DNA of 64,000 bases, taken from positions 88,311,685 through 88,375,684 of the forward strand of contig OZ023268.1 of NCBI GenBank assembly GCA_964006375.1. Direction: 5' to 3'. The DNA is from Tillus elongatus. Taxonomy: Eukaryota > Arthropoda > Insecta > Coleoptera > Cleridae. Position numbers and translations under genes: made by a program. Shown here one piece after another: positions 15,089 to 25,639 of this stretch. How positions within the stretch are numbered: position 1 is the first letter of the stretch; each line of letters starts with the position of its first letter. The notes beneath the pieces are model-generated. The model was given only the letters and a program-made list of their open reading frames with translations. It was not told the DNA's origin and did not search any database.

Positions 15089-15304
15089 CTGCATGTCAAC
15101 GCCAACTGCGTCAAGTCCCCTATACATAATGTTTACCCAACCATCTCTTGAGCTTAATACAAACAGTGACATTAAAGCTTGACCGAGATCATCAAAATTA
15201 TATTTTTCATTGACCCATTCATAATTTCTACTTATACAATCGTTTTTTGTCACAATTTCTGTAAGATCTTCTGATGCACAATGAAAAAAGGTCCCCTTGA
15301 ATAA
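15089..15304 (-). CDS. Ca-alpha1T: T-type calcium channel exon: domain III pore loop
   Basis: This 72-codon phase 0-0 exon encodes the end of S5 (LFKGTFFHC), the extracellular turret and the domain III pore loop. The loop has FDDLGQALMSLFVLSSRDGW, where the Asp in SSRDGWV is the domain III selectivity-filter residue. T-type channels have E-E-D-D at the four filters, whereas high-voltage-activated channels have E at all four, so this Asp supports Cav3. Acceptor TTCTAG|TTA and donor ATGCAG|GTAAGA are clear. It joins GILGVQ of the exon ending at 19670 to PVTNYSEW of the exon starting at 9537. Confidence 0.96.
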
Positions 15305-15654
15305 CTAGAAAATTATAAACAATTGTAAGTACTTACCTAACCTACTGAAATTAAGAAACATACCGCACATAATGGCTAAAGGGTTCGATCTGGCTTATTT
15401 AGCGGCAGATTGTGAATTTAATTTTATTATTTCATAAGGAATCAACTCTTCACCAGCTGCAATAAACTTGAGGTGGATGTAAAGAAAATAATAGCGAAAA
15501 AAAGCACAAAAGTACATAATTCCGAGGTTGAAATTAAATTAACAAAAATGAATGATAATACTAGCTTACATGAAAAGGAAATAAATTTGGTTTGACTCAA
15601 AGGAAATAAATAAAGAAAAGGAACACTGTCACCCGCAAAAACCTTTTGAAGATC

Positions 15655-16110
15655 AGAGCGGGGAAGCCAAGGGTTAAAAAAATTCTAGAGTCTGATCTTT
15701 CTTCTCTCACCTCTTTCAGGACACGTTTATTCGTCTTTATTGGTGAACCGTGTCCATAATATTTTTTCTCCATGTTAACATCTCAAAAGCTTTTATACTC
15801 TTCATGTCTTGCTTATTAAAAGCCCACACTCCCGCTCATCATCTTAAACCACTCTATACGTATGACTTGATCCATCTTTTAGCTTTAGTTAAAATGTTTT
15901 CAGTGGGAAGAGTATTTTGTATATCGACTGATTGCTTTGTCATGTAGAGCCTCCTCAGTTCTTTGTTACACTTACCAGTACCCCTAATAATACTCTCCAT
16001 TGTTCCGTTAACATTTCTAATTGTCCAAATTGCTGATCGTTTAGTCTTATATTCATTTTTGCAGTGCTGTATTTACTTATCTTCATTCCGTTTGTAATTA
16101 TTTGCTATTT
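15655..16110 (-). pseudogene. RTE-like LINE C-terminal relic (tentative)
   Basis: On the minus strand around 15720-15830 a short stretch reads KSIKAFEMLTWRKNIMDTV, resembling the conserved 'AFEMW-YRR-L-I-W' segment that follows the reverse transcriptase in RTE/Jockey-type LINEs. Stops and shifts lie on both sides. It is immediately followed by the SINE at 16120. I rate the assignment as plausible only. Confidence 0.4.
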
Positions 16111-16119
16111 AGTTTTTTT

Positions 16120-16475
16120 TCTTTTACTTTTAAGGTCGGCCTATTTCCGCGACTCTGGCCAATCACCGACGCCAGGGTGCAGTTTAGCCCTACTAACCTG
16201 AAAATTTTGCCGAACCCCTGGCCTTTCTGTAAGGAGGGTAGGGATCTTTAACGTGCCCGACATAGCATGGACACGGGACCGACGGTTTTACTACCCCTCC
16301 GAAGGGCGGAACGTGTAGACATTCAACTTGCTCAAATACAATGCCAGAACCCCGGTTGATGTTAATTTATTACAGCCTGTACTAAAAAAGTGAAAGGATA
16401 ACCCTGGGAATCGAACCCAGGACCCTTGGGTTCATAGGCATACGTTCTTACCCCTGGACCACCGAGGCTCTTAAG
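16120..16475 (-). repeat. tRNA-derived SINE
   Basis: The minus strand begins with a tRNA-like head at about 16474-16400 containing a good A box (GTGGTCCAGGGGTAAGAACG) and B box (GGTTCGATTCC). The 3' half of the acceptor stem does not pair, so it is not a working tRNA gene. A GC-rich body follows with 'cggtcccgtgtcc' and 'gggcacgttaaagatccc', the sort of conserved central domain found in invertebrate SINEs. I cannot name the domain with certainty. Confidence 0.7.
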
Positions 16476-17006
16476 ATATTTAGTTAGATTCTTCTTAACA
16501 GAACATTATTTCCAATCTATAGTACCAAACACTTTTTGCAGTTTTACAAAAATAATTAGGGTATGTCGATTTTTCTTCAGCCCTTTTCTCGTATTTTTCT
16601 GAGTACCAGCTGAGGAATATAGGACCTTGGTCCGGTATAATTCCGAGCTAATATTCAACGAAGTAATTGATTACAAATCATAGCGTCACAATTACTTGAC
16701 TGTTTTTATATCACGATAAGAAGTATTGTCATTAATATTAACGCAAAAGAAAAACGGAAAATAGAATGAAAAGAAAAGAAACATAGTTGACAAACTATAG
16801 CTATATGAATGAACTCAATCAAGTTTATGCAGCAGACATGGTTTGGGAAGAGTCATAATAGTTATATTAGGGTAAATCTTATTAGACAAAATAGGTTATG
16901 TCAAAATCTGACACTGGCAAATCATTGACTTTGGCTAATTTATTGTAAAGTGATTTTATAACTTAAATGGTATTCTAAAATATACACAAGCGTAAACTTT
17001 TATATA

Positions 17007-19474
17007 CAGTGTGTCCAAGATAAGGATGGGATAGCATTGGGATATTGGAAATTTTAGGAGTTACGGTTTTGTTCAGATTATAAAAAAGTTGTGCAATTTA
17101 AGAACTCTATACATAATGTTTTCAAAAGTGAGCTATCTTTTACCAGTTTCGATTCTTTTTCAAAAATGTAATTTTCTCGAAATTCCTTTTTTTTCTACCG
17201 TTATTTTAATAGACATCAAAAAATAAAAAATGCTCTTTCATCGTTACTTTCTAAGCCAAATTAGATGAGGTGCACGAATTTTTAATACGACGTTTCATCT
17301 CCAAGATACCATCAACTTAATTCTTCAAAATACGGCCCTGTTATTTTTATTACAAAACAAAGCCATTTTAAAATCTAAATTAGAGGATGTTACTTGTACT
17401 GGTTTAGATTTGTTGTCAGCTTGGTTTATCCATAAAAGAAAATTATCCAGGAAAAATCTCCTGAGTACGGCACGGAATGCTTGAAAAGCATTTATTTACT
17501 TGTAATAAATAAACCAAGACAATAACTCAAATTTATGAAATATAGGTACCGTATTATCTAATGAATATTATAAATAGTATTTTCTAATGTTATTTTTCAA
17601 GATTATATATCAAAAGGTTTCCTGACAAATGGATAGGTACGCATTTAGCGGTTTCTTGGTCTCCGCGATCGCCGGATCTGACACCTCTTGACTCCCATCT
17701 TTGGGAGTATGTCAAAAACTACGTATACCAACGTAATTCTCATACGGAGGAACGATTACGACAACTGGTTTCAGAAGCATTTCGAACCATTACACCAGAT
17801 GCACTTAACAATGTTTTGGATTCCGCAGTTAGTAACATCGAAACATCGTCTAGAGTAATGGTTTAAAATGATTCTGAAACCAGCTGACTTCATCGTTCCT
17901 CCGTATGAAAATTACGTTGGTATACGTAGTTTTGGACGTACCCCCAAATATAGAAGTCAACGCTGAATGAGTACCTATTCATTTGTCACGAAACCTATTT
18001 GATGGGTAATCTTGAACAGTTTTCGAATTATGAACCGGGGCCCCATCTTGCTGCAACCAGATATTGTTGACTTCTCCTAATGGTAAGTTAACATCTCAAA
18101 TCATTCTGAAGCAAATTTCGATACCGGTCGGAACTTAGTAATCCATGATAAAATGGCCCGATTATCCTTGTTACCAACATTCCTTACCACATGTTGACAC
18201 CAAAATGGTGTTGGTGACTAGACGTTTTGCACAAACCCGGATTTCTTCTGGCCCAAAAAGGTGTATTTCGTCTGTTAACGATTCTGTTGTTGGTAAGACC
18301 CTAATATTTTATTGCAAAAAATTTGAAGACATTTTTCTTTCTTGACATTTTCTAGTGTACCACTCACAAAATGCGTGTCGTCTTATATCGTCCCCAGCCT
18401 CAATCCTTGGCAGATTCGAAATTTGTAAGTATTTGTTCTTACGCAAACTAAAATTGAGTGTCAATTTCAGCGTCTCAGTTACTCATTTAATATCAATAAC
18501 TGATGTTGTTGGGTCTTGTGCTTCAGCTAACAAAACATTACATTGAGTTACTTCATTGAATCCTTTGTTAGTATTTACATTTGGTTTCTTAAATTAACCA
18601 TACTGCCATAAATTGGTAACTATTCTTCCATATATCTTTTTCTGTGGTTATACTCTTTTGAGTAAAAATTTAAATACTTTTTCTCAGCTTCTCGGGTATT
18701 AATATGGCACAAAATGTAACATTTTAAAATGTCAAACTTTTTCCCAAAAGAAAAATTTCCAGCCATTTTTAAACAAATTGAAAGAGCACGTACCCAATTA
18801 ACTGTATTATAACAAAGTAAAGTAATTGGCACTCACATTTATATTGTTAAAATATCGCTATTAAAGACATCTTGTTGTTTATTTGTTAAAGCTCACTATG
18901 ATAGTACGGTTTTATGTCTTACGTTGTAATGGCTAAGAAATCTTATCGAAAATGGGACGATTTATTGACTTTTCAAAAGGTACGACTTTCCGAAATAAAT
19001 GCTTTTCAAGCATTCAGGAGATTTTTCCTGAAAGATTTTTTTATGGCAGAAACAATCTGAAAACATATTTAAACCATTTAGAATAATAGATCCTCTAATT
19101 TATATTTGAAATTAGTTTTATATTTTGTAATGAAAATAACAGAGCTGTATTTAAAAAATTAAGTTGATGATGGTTTCTCGGAGATGAAACGTCTTATTAA
19201 GAATCCGAGAAAGTCATCTGATTCAGCTTAGAAATTGACAATGGAAGAGTATTCTTATTTTTTTTTTAAATCTATTAAAATAACTTCAGAAAAAAATAAA
19301 GACGATATTCGAGAAAATTACATTTTTCAAAAAAAAATCTAAATCGGTAAATCATAAATAGAACATTGTGTAAATGGTTCTTAAATTGCGCAACTTTTTC
19401 ATAATTTGAACAAAACTATAACTGTAAAATATCCAATATACCAATGCTATCCCATCCGTATCTTGGACACACTG
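17007..19474. mobile_element. Tc1/mariner-type element with long TIRs
   Basis: The ends are CAGTGTGTCCAAGATAAGGA and its near-perfect complement at 19455-19474, each flanked by TA. Similarity between the arms extends over roughly 400 bp (about 17007-17400 and 19080-19474). The inside holds broken transposase. A plus-strand C-terminal part at about 17615-17860 has SWSPRSPDLTPLDSHLWEYV; an inverted copy of part of it follows near 17890-17960; and minus-strand transposase-like sequence lies at 18000-18545. It has therefore been internally rearranged. It lies in the intron between the exons at 15304 and 19670. Confidence 0.75.
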
Positions 19475-19483
19475 TATATATAT

Positions 19484-19669
19484 TTATAATACATTATAAA
19501 TCTTTTTCGAAACAAAATAAATAAATAAAAGGAACATAAGAGGAAAAGAAAAGAAAGAAAAAAGGTTAAGAAAAGAAAAATAGGAAAAAAAAAAAAGAAA
19601 GGGAAGAGAAAATGGAAAGGAAAAGGAGAGAAAAAGAAAAAGGAAAAAAAAAAGAAAAATATTACATAC
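19484..19669 (-). promoter_or_regulatory. Pyrimidine tract just after a 5' splice site
   Basis: On the minus strand, starting about 12 bases after the GTATGT donor that ends the exon at 19670, about 140 bases are almost pure T and C. U-rich sequence just downstream of a donor is known to recruit TIA-type proteins and U1 snRNP. Whether it acts here is inference; it may simply be a simple-sequence tract. Confidence 0.4.
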
Positions 19670-19831
19670 TTGAACTCCTAGGATACCAAAGATAATGAAG
19701 AATGTACAGCATATCAGGACAATGTTTCCGATGGGTCTCAAAGAAGACAATAATGTTTGGACTACTAGTTTCAGACCTGGTGCTCTGTTTATTACCCTCA
19801 GTGGTCTTAGCGACCTAAGTAATCGAAATAC
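19670..19831 (-). CDS. Ca-alpha1T: T-type calcium channel exon: domain III S4-S5
   Basis: This 54-codon phase 0-0 exon carries the second half of the domain III S4 voltage sensor ([20 protein letters not shown]), the S4-S5 linker and most of S5 ([18 protein letters not shown]). Arginines occur at every third position, as expected for gating charges. The acceptor is TTGCAG|GTATTT and the donor TTCAA|GTATGT. It is separated from the preceding exon (19891-20037) by an intron of only 59 bp, far shorter than the others in this gene, so these two exons are almost certainly spliced together constitutively. Confidence 0.96.
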
Positions 19832-19890
19832 CTGCAAGTTTAAGTTTATGTTATACTATAACTAACAGATGTATTTAGCAGAGTACTTAC

Positions 19891-20037
19891 TCGCAATATT
19901 CCGAATATTCTGGGACTCTGGCTAAATAGGGACATAAGTAAATCAACAATTGAGATCATAACTAAGGACCCGTCCATAATGTTCCAACCGGAAGTAAAGT
20001 ATGCGTTTGGTCCATAACACATTCCTGCCGCTACCAC
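19891..20037 (-). CDS. Ca-alpha1T: T-type calcium channel exon: domain III S2-S4
   Basis: This 49-codon phase 0-0 exon begins VVAAGMCYGPNAYFTSGWNI at the end of S2 and spans S3 (NIMDGSLVMISIVDLLMSL), ending at the start of S4 with RIFGILR. The acceptor is TTTTCAG|GTGGTA and the donor TTGCGA|GTAAGT. It continues in frame into [10 protein letters not shown] of the next exon. The sequence matches the Cav3 pattern in which W-N-x-x-D-G begins S3. Confidence 0.95.
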
Positions 20038-20224
20038 CTGAAAATTTTATAATACGAGTATTTTCTGTGAAATATCATAATCTATAGGTTTTGCAGAAAA
20101 GATCAAAATGTCAGTAGCCCATCCAGGTTCTGACAATGTCGGTTGTTGCTTTCAATTAAATAACGTCCCAGAAGCGGTTTTATTTTCAATATCTAGATAT
20201 TATTTTTCATTAAAAGTTAATTTA

Positions 20225-20560
20225 AAAATTTCAGACGGAACAAGTGCGTTATGGTAGCAAATTTTCATAAAATGACTTCAAATTATAATAACCTAATTTT
20301 CGTTAAACTTAAAACTTTAATTTTGACACAAAGTTATTTGAAAAGGTATATCTGTACAAAATTGCATTATTTTTGAAACTACAATGTTTTTGGAAACAAA
20401 CTAGACTTTTTTGGAAAAAATAATATGCCTGGGCTGGCAACAAACTCGACCAAGAGATTTAGCAAATAAAGACACGTGAGCAATTCGATCAAAATCAGTT
20501 GATTAGTTTTTGAATTGTATATCGAATACATACATATATTTATATTTAACATACTCTAAA
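20225..20560 (+). mobile_element. Helitron-like 5' fragment
   Basis: 'caagtgcgttatggtag' and the following 'aattttcataaaatg' (from about 20237) match the 5' end of the element at 11055. The 3' part is missing; the LINE beginning about 20570 follows directly. Confidence 0.5.
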
Positions 20561-20569
20561 TAAAGTTTC

Positions 20570-22298
20570 TAGGGGATTAGCCTATGTCTTCCAGAAATTC
20601 TCCCTCAGCTGCTTCATCTTGTAAACATTTGTATTGAGACAAAATGCGTTCCCAAGGTCTGGAAAGTTGCAAAGGTTTTTATGTTTCCAAAAGGAAACAA
20701 TCCAACTGAGTTTAACCATTTAAGACCTATAAGCATTTTCCCAGTTCTTTCAAAGTTATTGGAGAAAGTGATGTCCGAGCAGATAACTGCTTACCTTGGG
20801 GACAACAACATCCTGCCAAATGTACAGTACGGATTTGTTAGGGGCAGGTCTACCACAATAGCATTAGCAAATATTAGTGATGAGATCCTCACAGTTAACG
20901 ACAAAAATCAAGTTACAGCTTTGGTATTGCTAGACTGCAGTAAATCTTTTAATACGATCAGTCATGGACTATTGTGCTCGAAATTACAATATATTGGTTT
21001 CAATCATGACGCCGTTCAGTTTATAGAGAGTTACTTTTCAGATAGGGCACAGAGGGTTGTCTGCGGGTCGGATATATCGGATTCTTTGAGTTTATTAAAA
21101 GGAGTTCCACAGGGCTCTATTTTAGGCCCCCTTTTATTCAATAATTATACGTTTGATTTTCAAGAACAAATAATCTCGAGCAAAGTACACTTCTATGACG
21201 ATGATACCCAGCTTTACAAATCCTTTCCTGTCGAAAATGCCTTAGACGCTATAGCAAGTTTAAATACATACCTTAAAAAGTTAGTCACGACAGCAAAGGA
21301 GCATGATCTTGCTATAAATGTCAACAAGTGCTGCGCACTTCATTTTGGCAGGAAGGTTAGTAGGAATAGGGTTTGTTCTCAAAATGTTAATATTTTGATA
21401 GATGGGAATCGCTTGGAAGAAAAAAAATCTGCAAAAAATCTTGGTCTCATAATAGATAACAATTTAAAATTTTCTGATCACGTCACTAATCTACGTAGAG
21501 CTAGCTTGGGCTTATTGAAATCTTTTTATAGCCACCGAAATTGCCTTCCAGCGAAAGTAAAACCTCTCCTGGTAAACTCGATGATTCTCTCGCGCTTTAA
21601 CCATGCTGATGTTGTGTGTGGACCTGCCCTTGACAGTTGGGATCAACAAAGAATAGAAAAGGTTCAGAATCTAAAAAGAACAGATCTTGTTTCTTATAAG
21701 TTAAAAGAATTCGATTGTCTGAATATGAGGAATCGCTGGAAAGTACATCTTCTTTGCTTAACTCACAAGATTGTCCTCGGGGCGGGGCCTGATTACCTAC
21801 ATCAGATGCTTTGTTTTCGGAGACAAATACTTTCGCTCAATACAAGACTCGATCACTTGTTTGCCATCCCTAAATATTATACGAGCCAATATCGGAGCTC
21901 TTTCTCCTATGTTGCACCACATCTGTATAATAAAATACCTTTTGAACATACGTTATGTTCTCTGCCAGGGTTTTGGAGATATGTTACAGATTTTTATAAA
22001 AATAGTCAGTTTGCGTAGTGTAGTTATAGTAAATCATATTCATATTAAGAATTCATTTCTTTTGGCTAAATTTAAGGCGCACAATTGTTAATGTTTTGTT
22101 GTTACTTTGTTTTCTTGTTGTTTTGGGTACTAAGGCATTTATAATTTATGATTTATAGTTTATAATTCATAATTCATAGTTTGTAATTTATAATTAGTTT
22201 ATTTTGTAATTCCTACACTTTAACTTATCTTCTAAGGGTTAAGTGGAAGAAAATTGTGAAATTAACTTCGCCCTAATAAAGACCTCTTATTATTATTA

Positions 22299-22343
<45 letters not shown>

Positions 22344-22346
22344 TTT
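20570..22346 (+). mobile_element. 5'-truncated LINE (Jockey/CR1-like group)
   Basis: A non-LTR retrotransposon consisting of part of ORF2 (20681-22018), about 260 bp of 3' UTR, and an (ATT)n tail at about 22287-22346. The simple-repeat tail instead of poly(A) is typical of several LINE clades. It lies in the channel intron between the exons at 20037 and 22434, in the opposite orientation to the gene. Confidence 0.8.
20681..22018 (+). CDS. LINE reverse transcriptase, N-truncated
   Basis: An uninterrupted 445-codon frame encodes the reverse transcriptase of a non-LTR retrotransposon. Motifs in order are HLRPISIFPVLSKLLEKV (about residue 13), QYGFVRGRSTTIAL, LVLLDCSKSFNTISH, KGVPQGSILGPLLF and FYDDDTQLY (about residue 173). 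In the last, both catalytic Asp of the Y-x-D-D box are kept although the usual Ala is Asp. The usual ORF2 N-terminal endonuclease is absent because the copy is 5' truncated, and the ATG here is just the first methionine. The intact frame suggests a comparatively recent insertion. It is not a host gene. Confidence 0.85.
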   Translation: MFPKGNNPTEFNHLRPISIFPVLSKLLEKVMSEQITAYLGDNNILPNVQYGFVRGRSTTIALANISDEILTVNDKNQVTALVLLDCSKSFNTISHGLLCSKLQYIGFNHDAVQFIESYFSDRAQRVVCGSDISDSLSLLKGVPQGSILGPLLFNNYTFDFQEQIISSKVHFYDDDTQLYKSFPVENALDAIASLNTYLKKLVTTAKEHDLAINVNKCCALHFGRKVSRNRVCSQNVNILIDGNRLEEKKSAKNLGLIIDNNLKFSDHVTNLRRASLGLLKSFYSHRNCLPAKVKPLLVNSMILSRFNHADVVCGPALDSWDQQRIEKVQNLKRTDLVSYKLKEFDCLNMRNRWKVHLLCLTHKIVLGAGPDYLHQMLCFRRQILSLNTRLDHLFAIPKYYTSQYRSSFSYVAPHLYNKIPFEHTLCSLPGFWRYVTDFYKNSQFA

Positions 22347-22433
22347 AAGTCGCACTCTTTTGAAGACAGTTCCCGAAAGTTGAAAGTTTCTAAATTCGCT
22401 AAAAGTGGAAATAATTTTGCGATAACTACTTAC

Positions 22434-22626
22434 CTTTACAAACATTTCAGCTGTAAAAACAAAAGTAAAGATGTAATTACAAATAGTCAGGAACAGCTTT
22501 TCAGTACTATCAGCTGGAATATTTGGCCTTTCCATTGCTAATGTTATACAATTCATCGCTATAAATAACAGTACTGCATTGTCAAACCACTTCTGGTCAA
22601 CCAACCATTTACATTTTATACGAAAC
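22434..22626 (-). CDS. Ca-alpha1T: T-type calcium channel exon: domain III S1-S2
   Basis: This exon encodes 64 full codons starting FRIKCKWLVDQKWFDN. S1 (about 16-33) contains AVLLFIAMNCITLAMERP and S2 (about 48-64) contains CNYIFTFVFTAEMFVK. The first base completes the arginine codon split with the exon ending at 25195, giving SPENRFRIKCKW across the junction, a block conserved in Cav3 channels just before IIIS1. The acceptor is TTTTTTAG|GTTTCG and the donor GTAAAG|GTAAGT, in phase 0. It continues into VVAAGMCYG. Confidence 0.95.
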
Positions 22627-23205
22627 CTAAAAAAGAACACATATTATTAATTTCTCAAATATGTTTGGTGACTAATGATTAGAGATATGCGACTAACCCG
22701 TGTTTTTTGAACATAACTATAAGCAAATCCAAGCAAATTCTATCGAGATCACCGCAATTCTTCAATCATCACATATCGTTTTCTTAAATAAAAGAATCTA
22801 GATGCAATATTTCATAAGTAAAAGCTTCCTATTCTTTTAGAAAAAGGCAGAAGTTTGACACAACTTGCAGGCAGATTAGGTGAAAATGCTTTCCGTTGCT
22901 GGTGCAAGTCTTAAAGATGGATCAACGTTCAATCAAAAATACAAATAAGAAGGTATACTGGAAACTTTTTTTCTTTTTCTATATCTATAGTGCAATGTAG
23001 TGAGGCTCAGTTATAAATATTTTTTCGATGTTTCGTGTTAGCTAGGTAGTTTTAGTAGTCAATTAGATTAAGGAGGATTAAGCGAGCAAAATTGGTGCAT
23101 AATAAAAATATGAAACCTTAAATGTCTGATTGTAAATGTTTGACTTTTTGACCCATTGCAAAATAAACTATATAGAACCTAGTACCCTGTGTTTTAGGGT
23201 ATAAA
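22627..23205. other. Intron, nothing recognised
   Basis: AT-rich intron between channel exons. I see no ORF, RNA gene or clear repeat here. Confidence 0.5.
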
Positions 23206-23480
23206 ATTAAAAGAATAGCTGCAACGTATCTCCTACCTGTCGTAAGAGGCGACTAACTGGAGCAAACACTGGAACGTGTGAAGCCTTGGCGGTTTTAAAG
23301 AGAGGCTGGTATTTCTAAAGAGATGGAAAAACTCAAAGAGTATGAAACATCTACTGTAAGTTCAGAAGTGGACAAGTAAGTGACTTTACTCAGAAAGCAG
23401 ATGGCAGTACACCTCAACAGCGGGCGAAAGACCCTTGGGTGATCCTGCCAAACTAACATTCACTCCGACAGCTAGAGAGA
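23205..23480. repeat. Repeat family B, copy 3 (short)
   Basis: 'acctgtcgtaagaggcgact' at about 23236, followed by a shortened body and 'cagatggcagtacacctcaa', links it to the other family B copies. Only one internal block remains. Confidence 0.55.
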
Positions 23481-23939
23481 TCAGAGTAGGTATCGTCTAC
23501 CTTGAGTATACCACACCCTCACTGCATAATTCACAACTTGCACTGTTGTGTCTGTAGAATATATCACAGAAGAAGGCTCAAAAGTAAGGTTCCAAGACTG
23601 TACATAACAGCCTGGTTGGATACTTATCAACTGTGCTGACGAAGACAGTTCGTTTCGACTGGAGCCAGTAGTTTGAGTATTTTAGCAATAGGAAGGGGCT
23701 TGTCTGAAGCTTGTGCGAAGATTAGGCCTCCCACAACCACGTCTGCATGGCGTACATGTGGAACACATCTTCCGATTCAGACTTTTGGGAGCGGCAGCTT
23801 AAAGTTACTTAAGTCGTCGTTCAAACAATTATTAGAAATGTTTAAGAAAAAGGTGAAGTTGACGGAAAAAAAAACGTATTAAGTATGATTGGTTTTGGCG
23901 ACCGCACCTGTACCACCAATAGGTAGTGCAATTAGTTAA

Positions 23940-24740
23940 TACATTAACCCTGACCGCCCACCAATTTCTCAAAGCATGGTCACAAAGTTAAAAAAAATTG
24001 AATTCGGACATATTACAAACTGAAGACTTTTAGTTGAATGTTTTATGGTCGTTGCAAGATAATTCACGTTATTCGTTTAAAGAGACTAAATCAACGTATG
24101 AGGTATCTACCAGCAAATCGACGGACCAGTGAATGGTGCCTCAGCAAAGGTATCATCCGTACAAAGGTTGGCCGGCACAAGAATTATATGATGATGATCG
24201 GATAAATCAATTCTGTGCGTAAATACAGCGTATGTATATCACGATTTAAAATGTAAAAAAAATTATTCTCAGATGAAGCAACTTGATAATTAACGGTACA
24301 GCCAATAGAAAAAAGTGCCGATACTGAGGTACAGATGTACCAGTTGGATGGTGGAGGTACACACTCGGCATCTTTAAAAAACCAGTGCCTGGTGTGAGAT
24401 AGTGAATGATCGAATAGGTCCTTCTTTTTTGATCAGACGCAGACAGGTTGACTATATTAAAATTTTCTTCGGGTGGACTTATTTACGCATCTGGCAGCCA
24501 TATACCCGGATCAAAGATAACCTGAATTTCCAGCTAACTACATCTTTTTCCGACAAGATGCAGCACCTCCACATTACGCAATTCTTGTATGGGTTTAATT
24601 AGATCAGGTGTTTTCGAACAAGTGGATTGGAAAAAGAGGACTTATAGAGTGGCCACCAAAGTCTCCTGATATCACACGTATGGATTTTTTTATATCTAAA
24701 AGTTAGAGTTTACAAGATTATCAATGAATTTATTCTATGC
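23940..24740 (+). pseudogene. Mariner-type transposase relic
   Basis: The best part, at about 24400-24600, reads like the central transposase segment found in other mariner-type copies here (NDRI-GP near the start, then an HLHI-QF stretch where FQQDGAPPHY is expected). The frame is shifted and the catalytic residues are lost. The upstream 400 bp shows only scattered similarity. Confidence 0.4.
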
Positions 24741-24954
24741 GTTTTTAAAAGTATTTTTTTAAGCACTGTTGTACAAAATTATTTTCTGTAAAAATTCTGA
24801 ATAGATAATAATTATTTACCTTTTAAATATATTGATGATGATATTACGGTGAAAAAAGAACAGTTATTCGTACAAAACATTAAAAATCAAATTCATCCTA
24901 ACCCTAAAAGTTCATGGAAAAGTCATATTAAAGATTCACGAATGTTAAGTATAC

Positions 24955-25140
24955 CTTCGAAAACTCAATTCACAACACATTTTTATGACATGAGGATCGT
25001 TTCACTAACAATGTAAGCGTCATCAGATGAACGAATATTCTTATTATTATCATATAAGATTCATCCCTATGGATTTTGTGACGCTAAAATTGTTAGCGAA
25101 ACGATAGTCATGTCTCAAAATGTGTTGTGATGAAAATCTA
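24955..25140. mobile_element. Penelope-like terminal repeats, inverted pair
   Basis: The left arm has 'cacaacacatttttatgaca' and the right arm its near complement at about 25110-25130, with 'gttagcgaaacgat' in the right arm and the matching complement in the left. The left arm carries a readable hammerhead on the minus strand. The right arm has a decayed one at about 25071-25112 on the plus strand. Confidence 0.6.
24989..25029 (-). ncRNA. Hammerhead ribozyme motif, core intact
   Basis: The minus strand reads stem I CAT, intact core CTGATGA, stem II GCTTAC-ATT-GTTAGT with one mismatch, GAAA, short stem III ACGATCCT, cleavage C and stem I partner ATG. Stem I is CAT/ATG here but CCT/AGG in the copies at 8522, 33048 and 56266, so both sides have changed together and pairing is kept. 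The second pair of stem III is broken, so this copy may be inactive. Confidence 0.6.
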
Positions 25141-25194
25141 AAAAGGCCTAAAACAGGTTCTTTCATACTTAATCAACACACTGCATATTCTTAC

Positions 25195-25571
25195 CTATTT
25201 TCCGGCGAAAACAAATACAACGAATATTCATCCTTCTCTTTCATAAACCCTTGCGGTTCCAAGAACATCAACAGTTTCCTTAACTTGTTGGGGCTAGGTT
25301 GTGCAGAATTTCTTCCGCTACTACCATTACCGGGAAGACAGTCCTCCATCTTTATGTTTGGCAGTGTTCTTTCTGCGGTACCCCTGTCGTTCAGATTGTT
25401 GATAGATTTAATTTCCTGATGACTGACTTTTCGAGATATCACAGGGCTGACACATTTGGATTGTTGATGAGAATTTCTTTTCTGGTGGTGTTGATGGTGT
25501 TGGTGACGATGGTGTTGACTAGCAGAAACCGTCAACGAGTTGTTTCTTGTCATGGTAGGGGTTGTCTGTGG
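25195..25571 (-). CDS. Ca-alpha1T: T-type calcium channel exon: end of II-III linker
   Basis: This 377-bp exon (phase 0 in, two bases out) encodes the C-terminal part of the cytoplasmic II-III linker. It starts PQTTPTMTRNNSLTVSASQ, then has a histidine/glutamine-rich run (HHRHQHHQHHQKRNSHQQ, about residues 20-37). It ends with the conserved membrane-proximal EKDEYSLYLFSPENR that leads into IIIS1. The acceptor is ATCCTTAG|CCACAG and the donor AAATAG|GTAAGA. The linker middle is poorly conserved in the family; the end is diagnostic. Splice phase agrees with exons on both sides. Confidence 0.92.
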
Positions 25572-25639
25572 CTAAGGATAATATAATTAGGTAATACATC
25601 TGTCATTATGGAAGAAATAAAAGCTTAACTAAAATATTT

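Noticed and set aside
16400..16474. tRNA gene on the minus strand
   Set aside because: A and B boxes are good, but the 3' acceptor strand does not pair and a SINE body follows directly.
20681..22018. Host gene encoded by the long plus-strand ORF
   Set aside because: It carries reverse transcriptase motifs and is followed by a LINE 3' UTR and simple-repeat tail.
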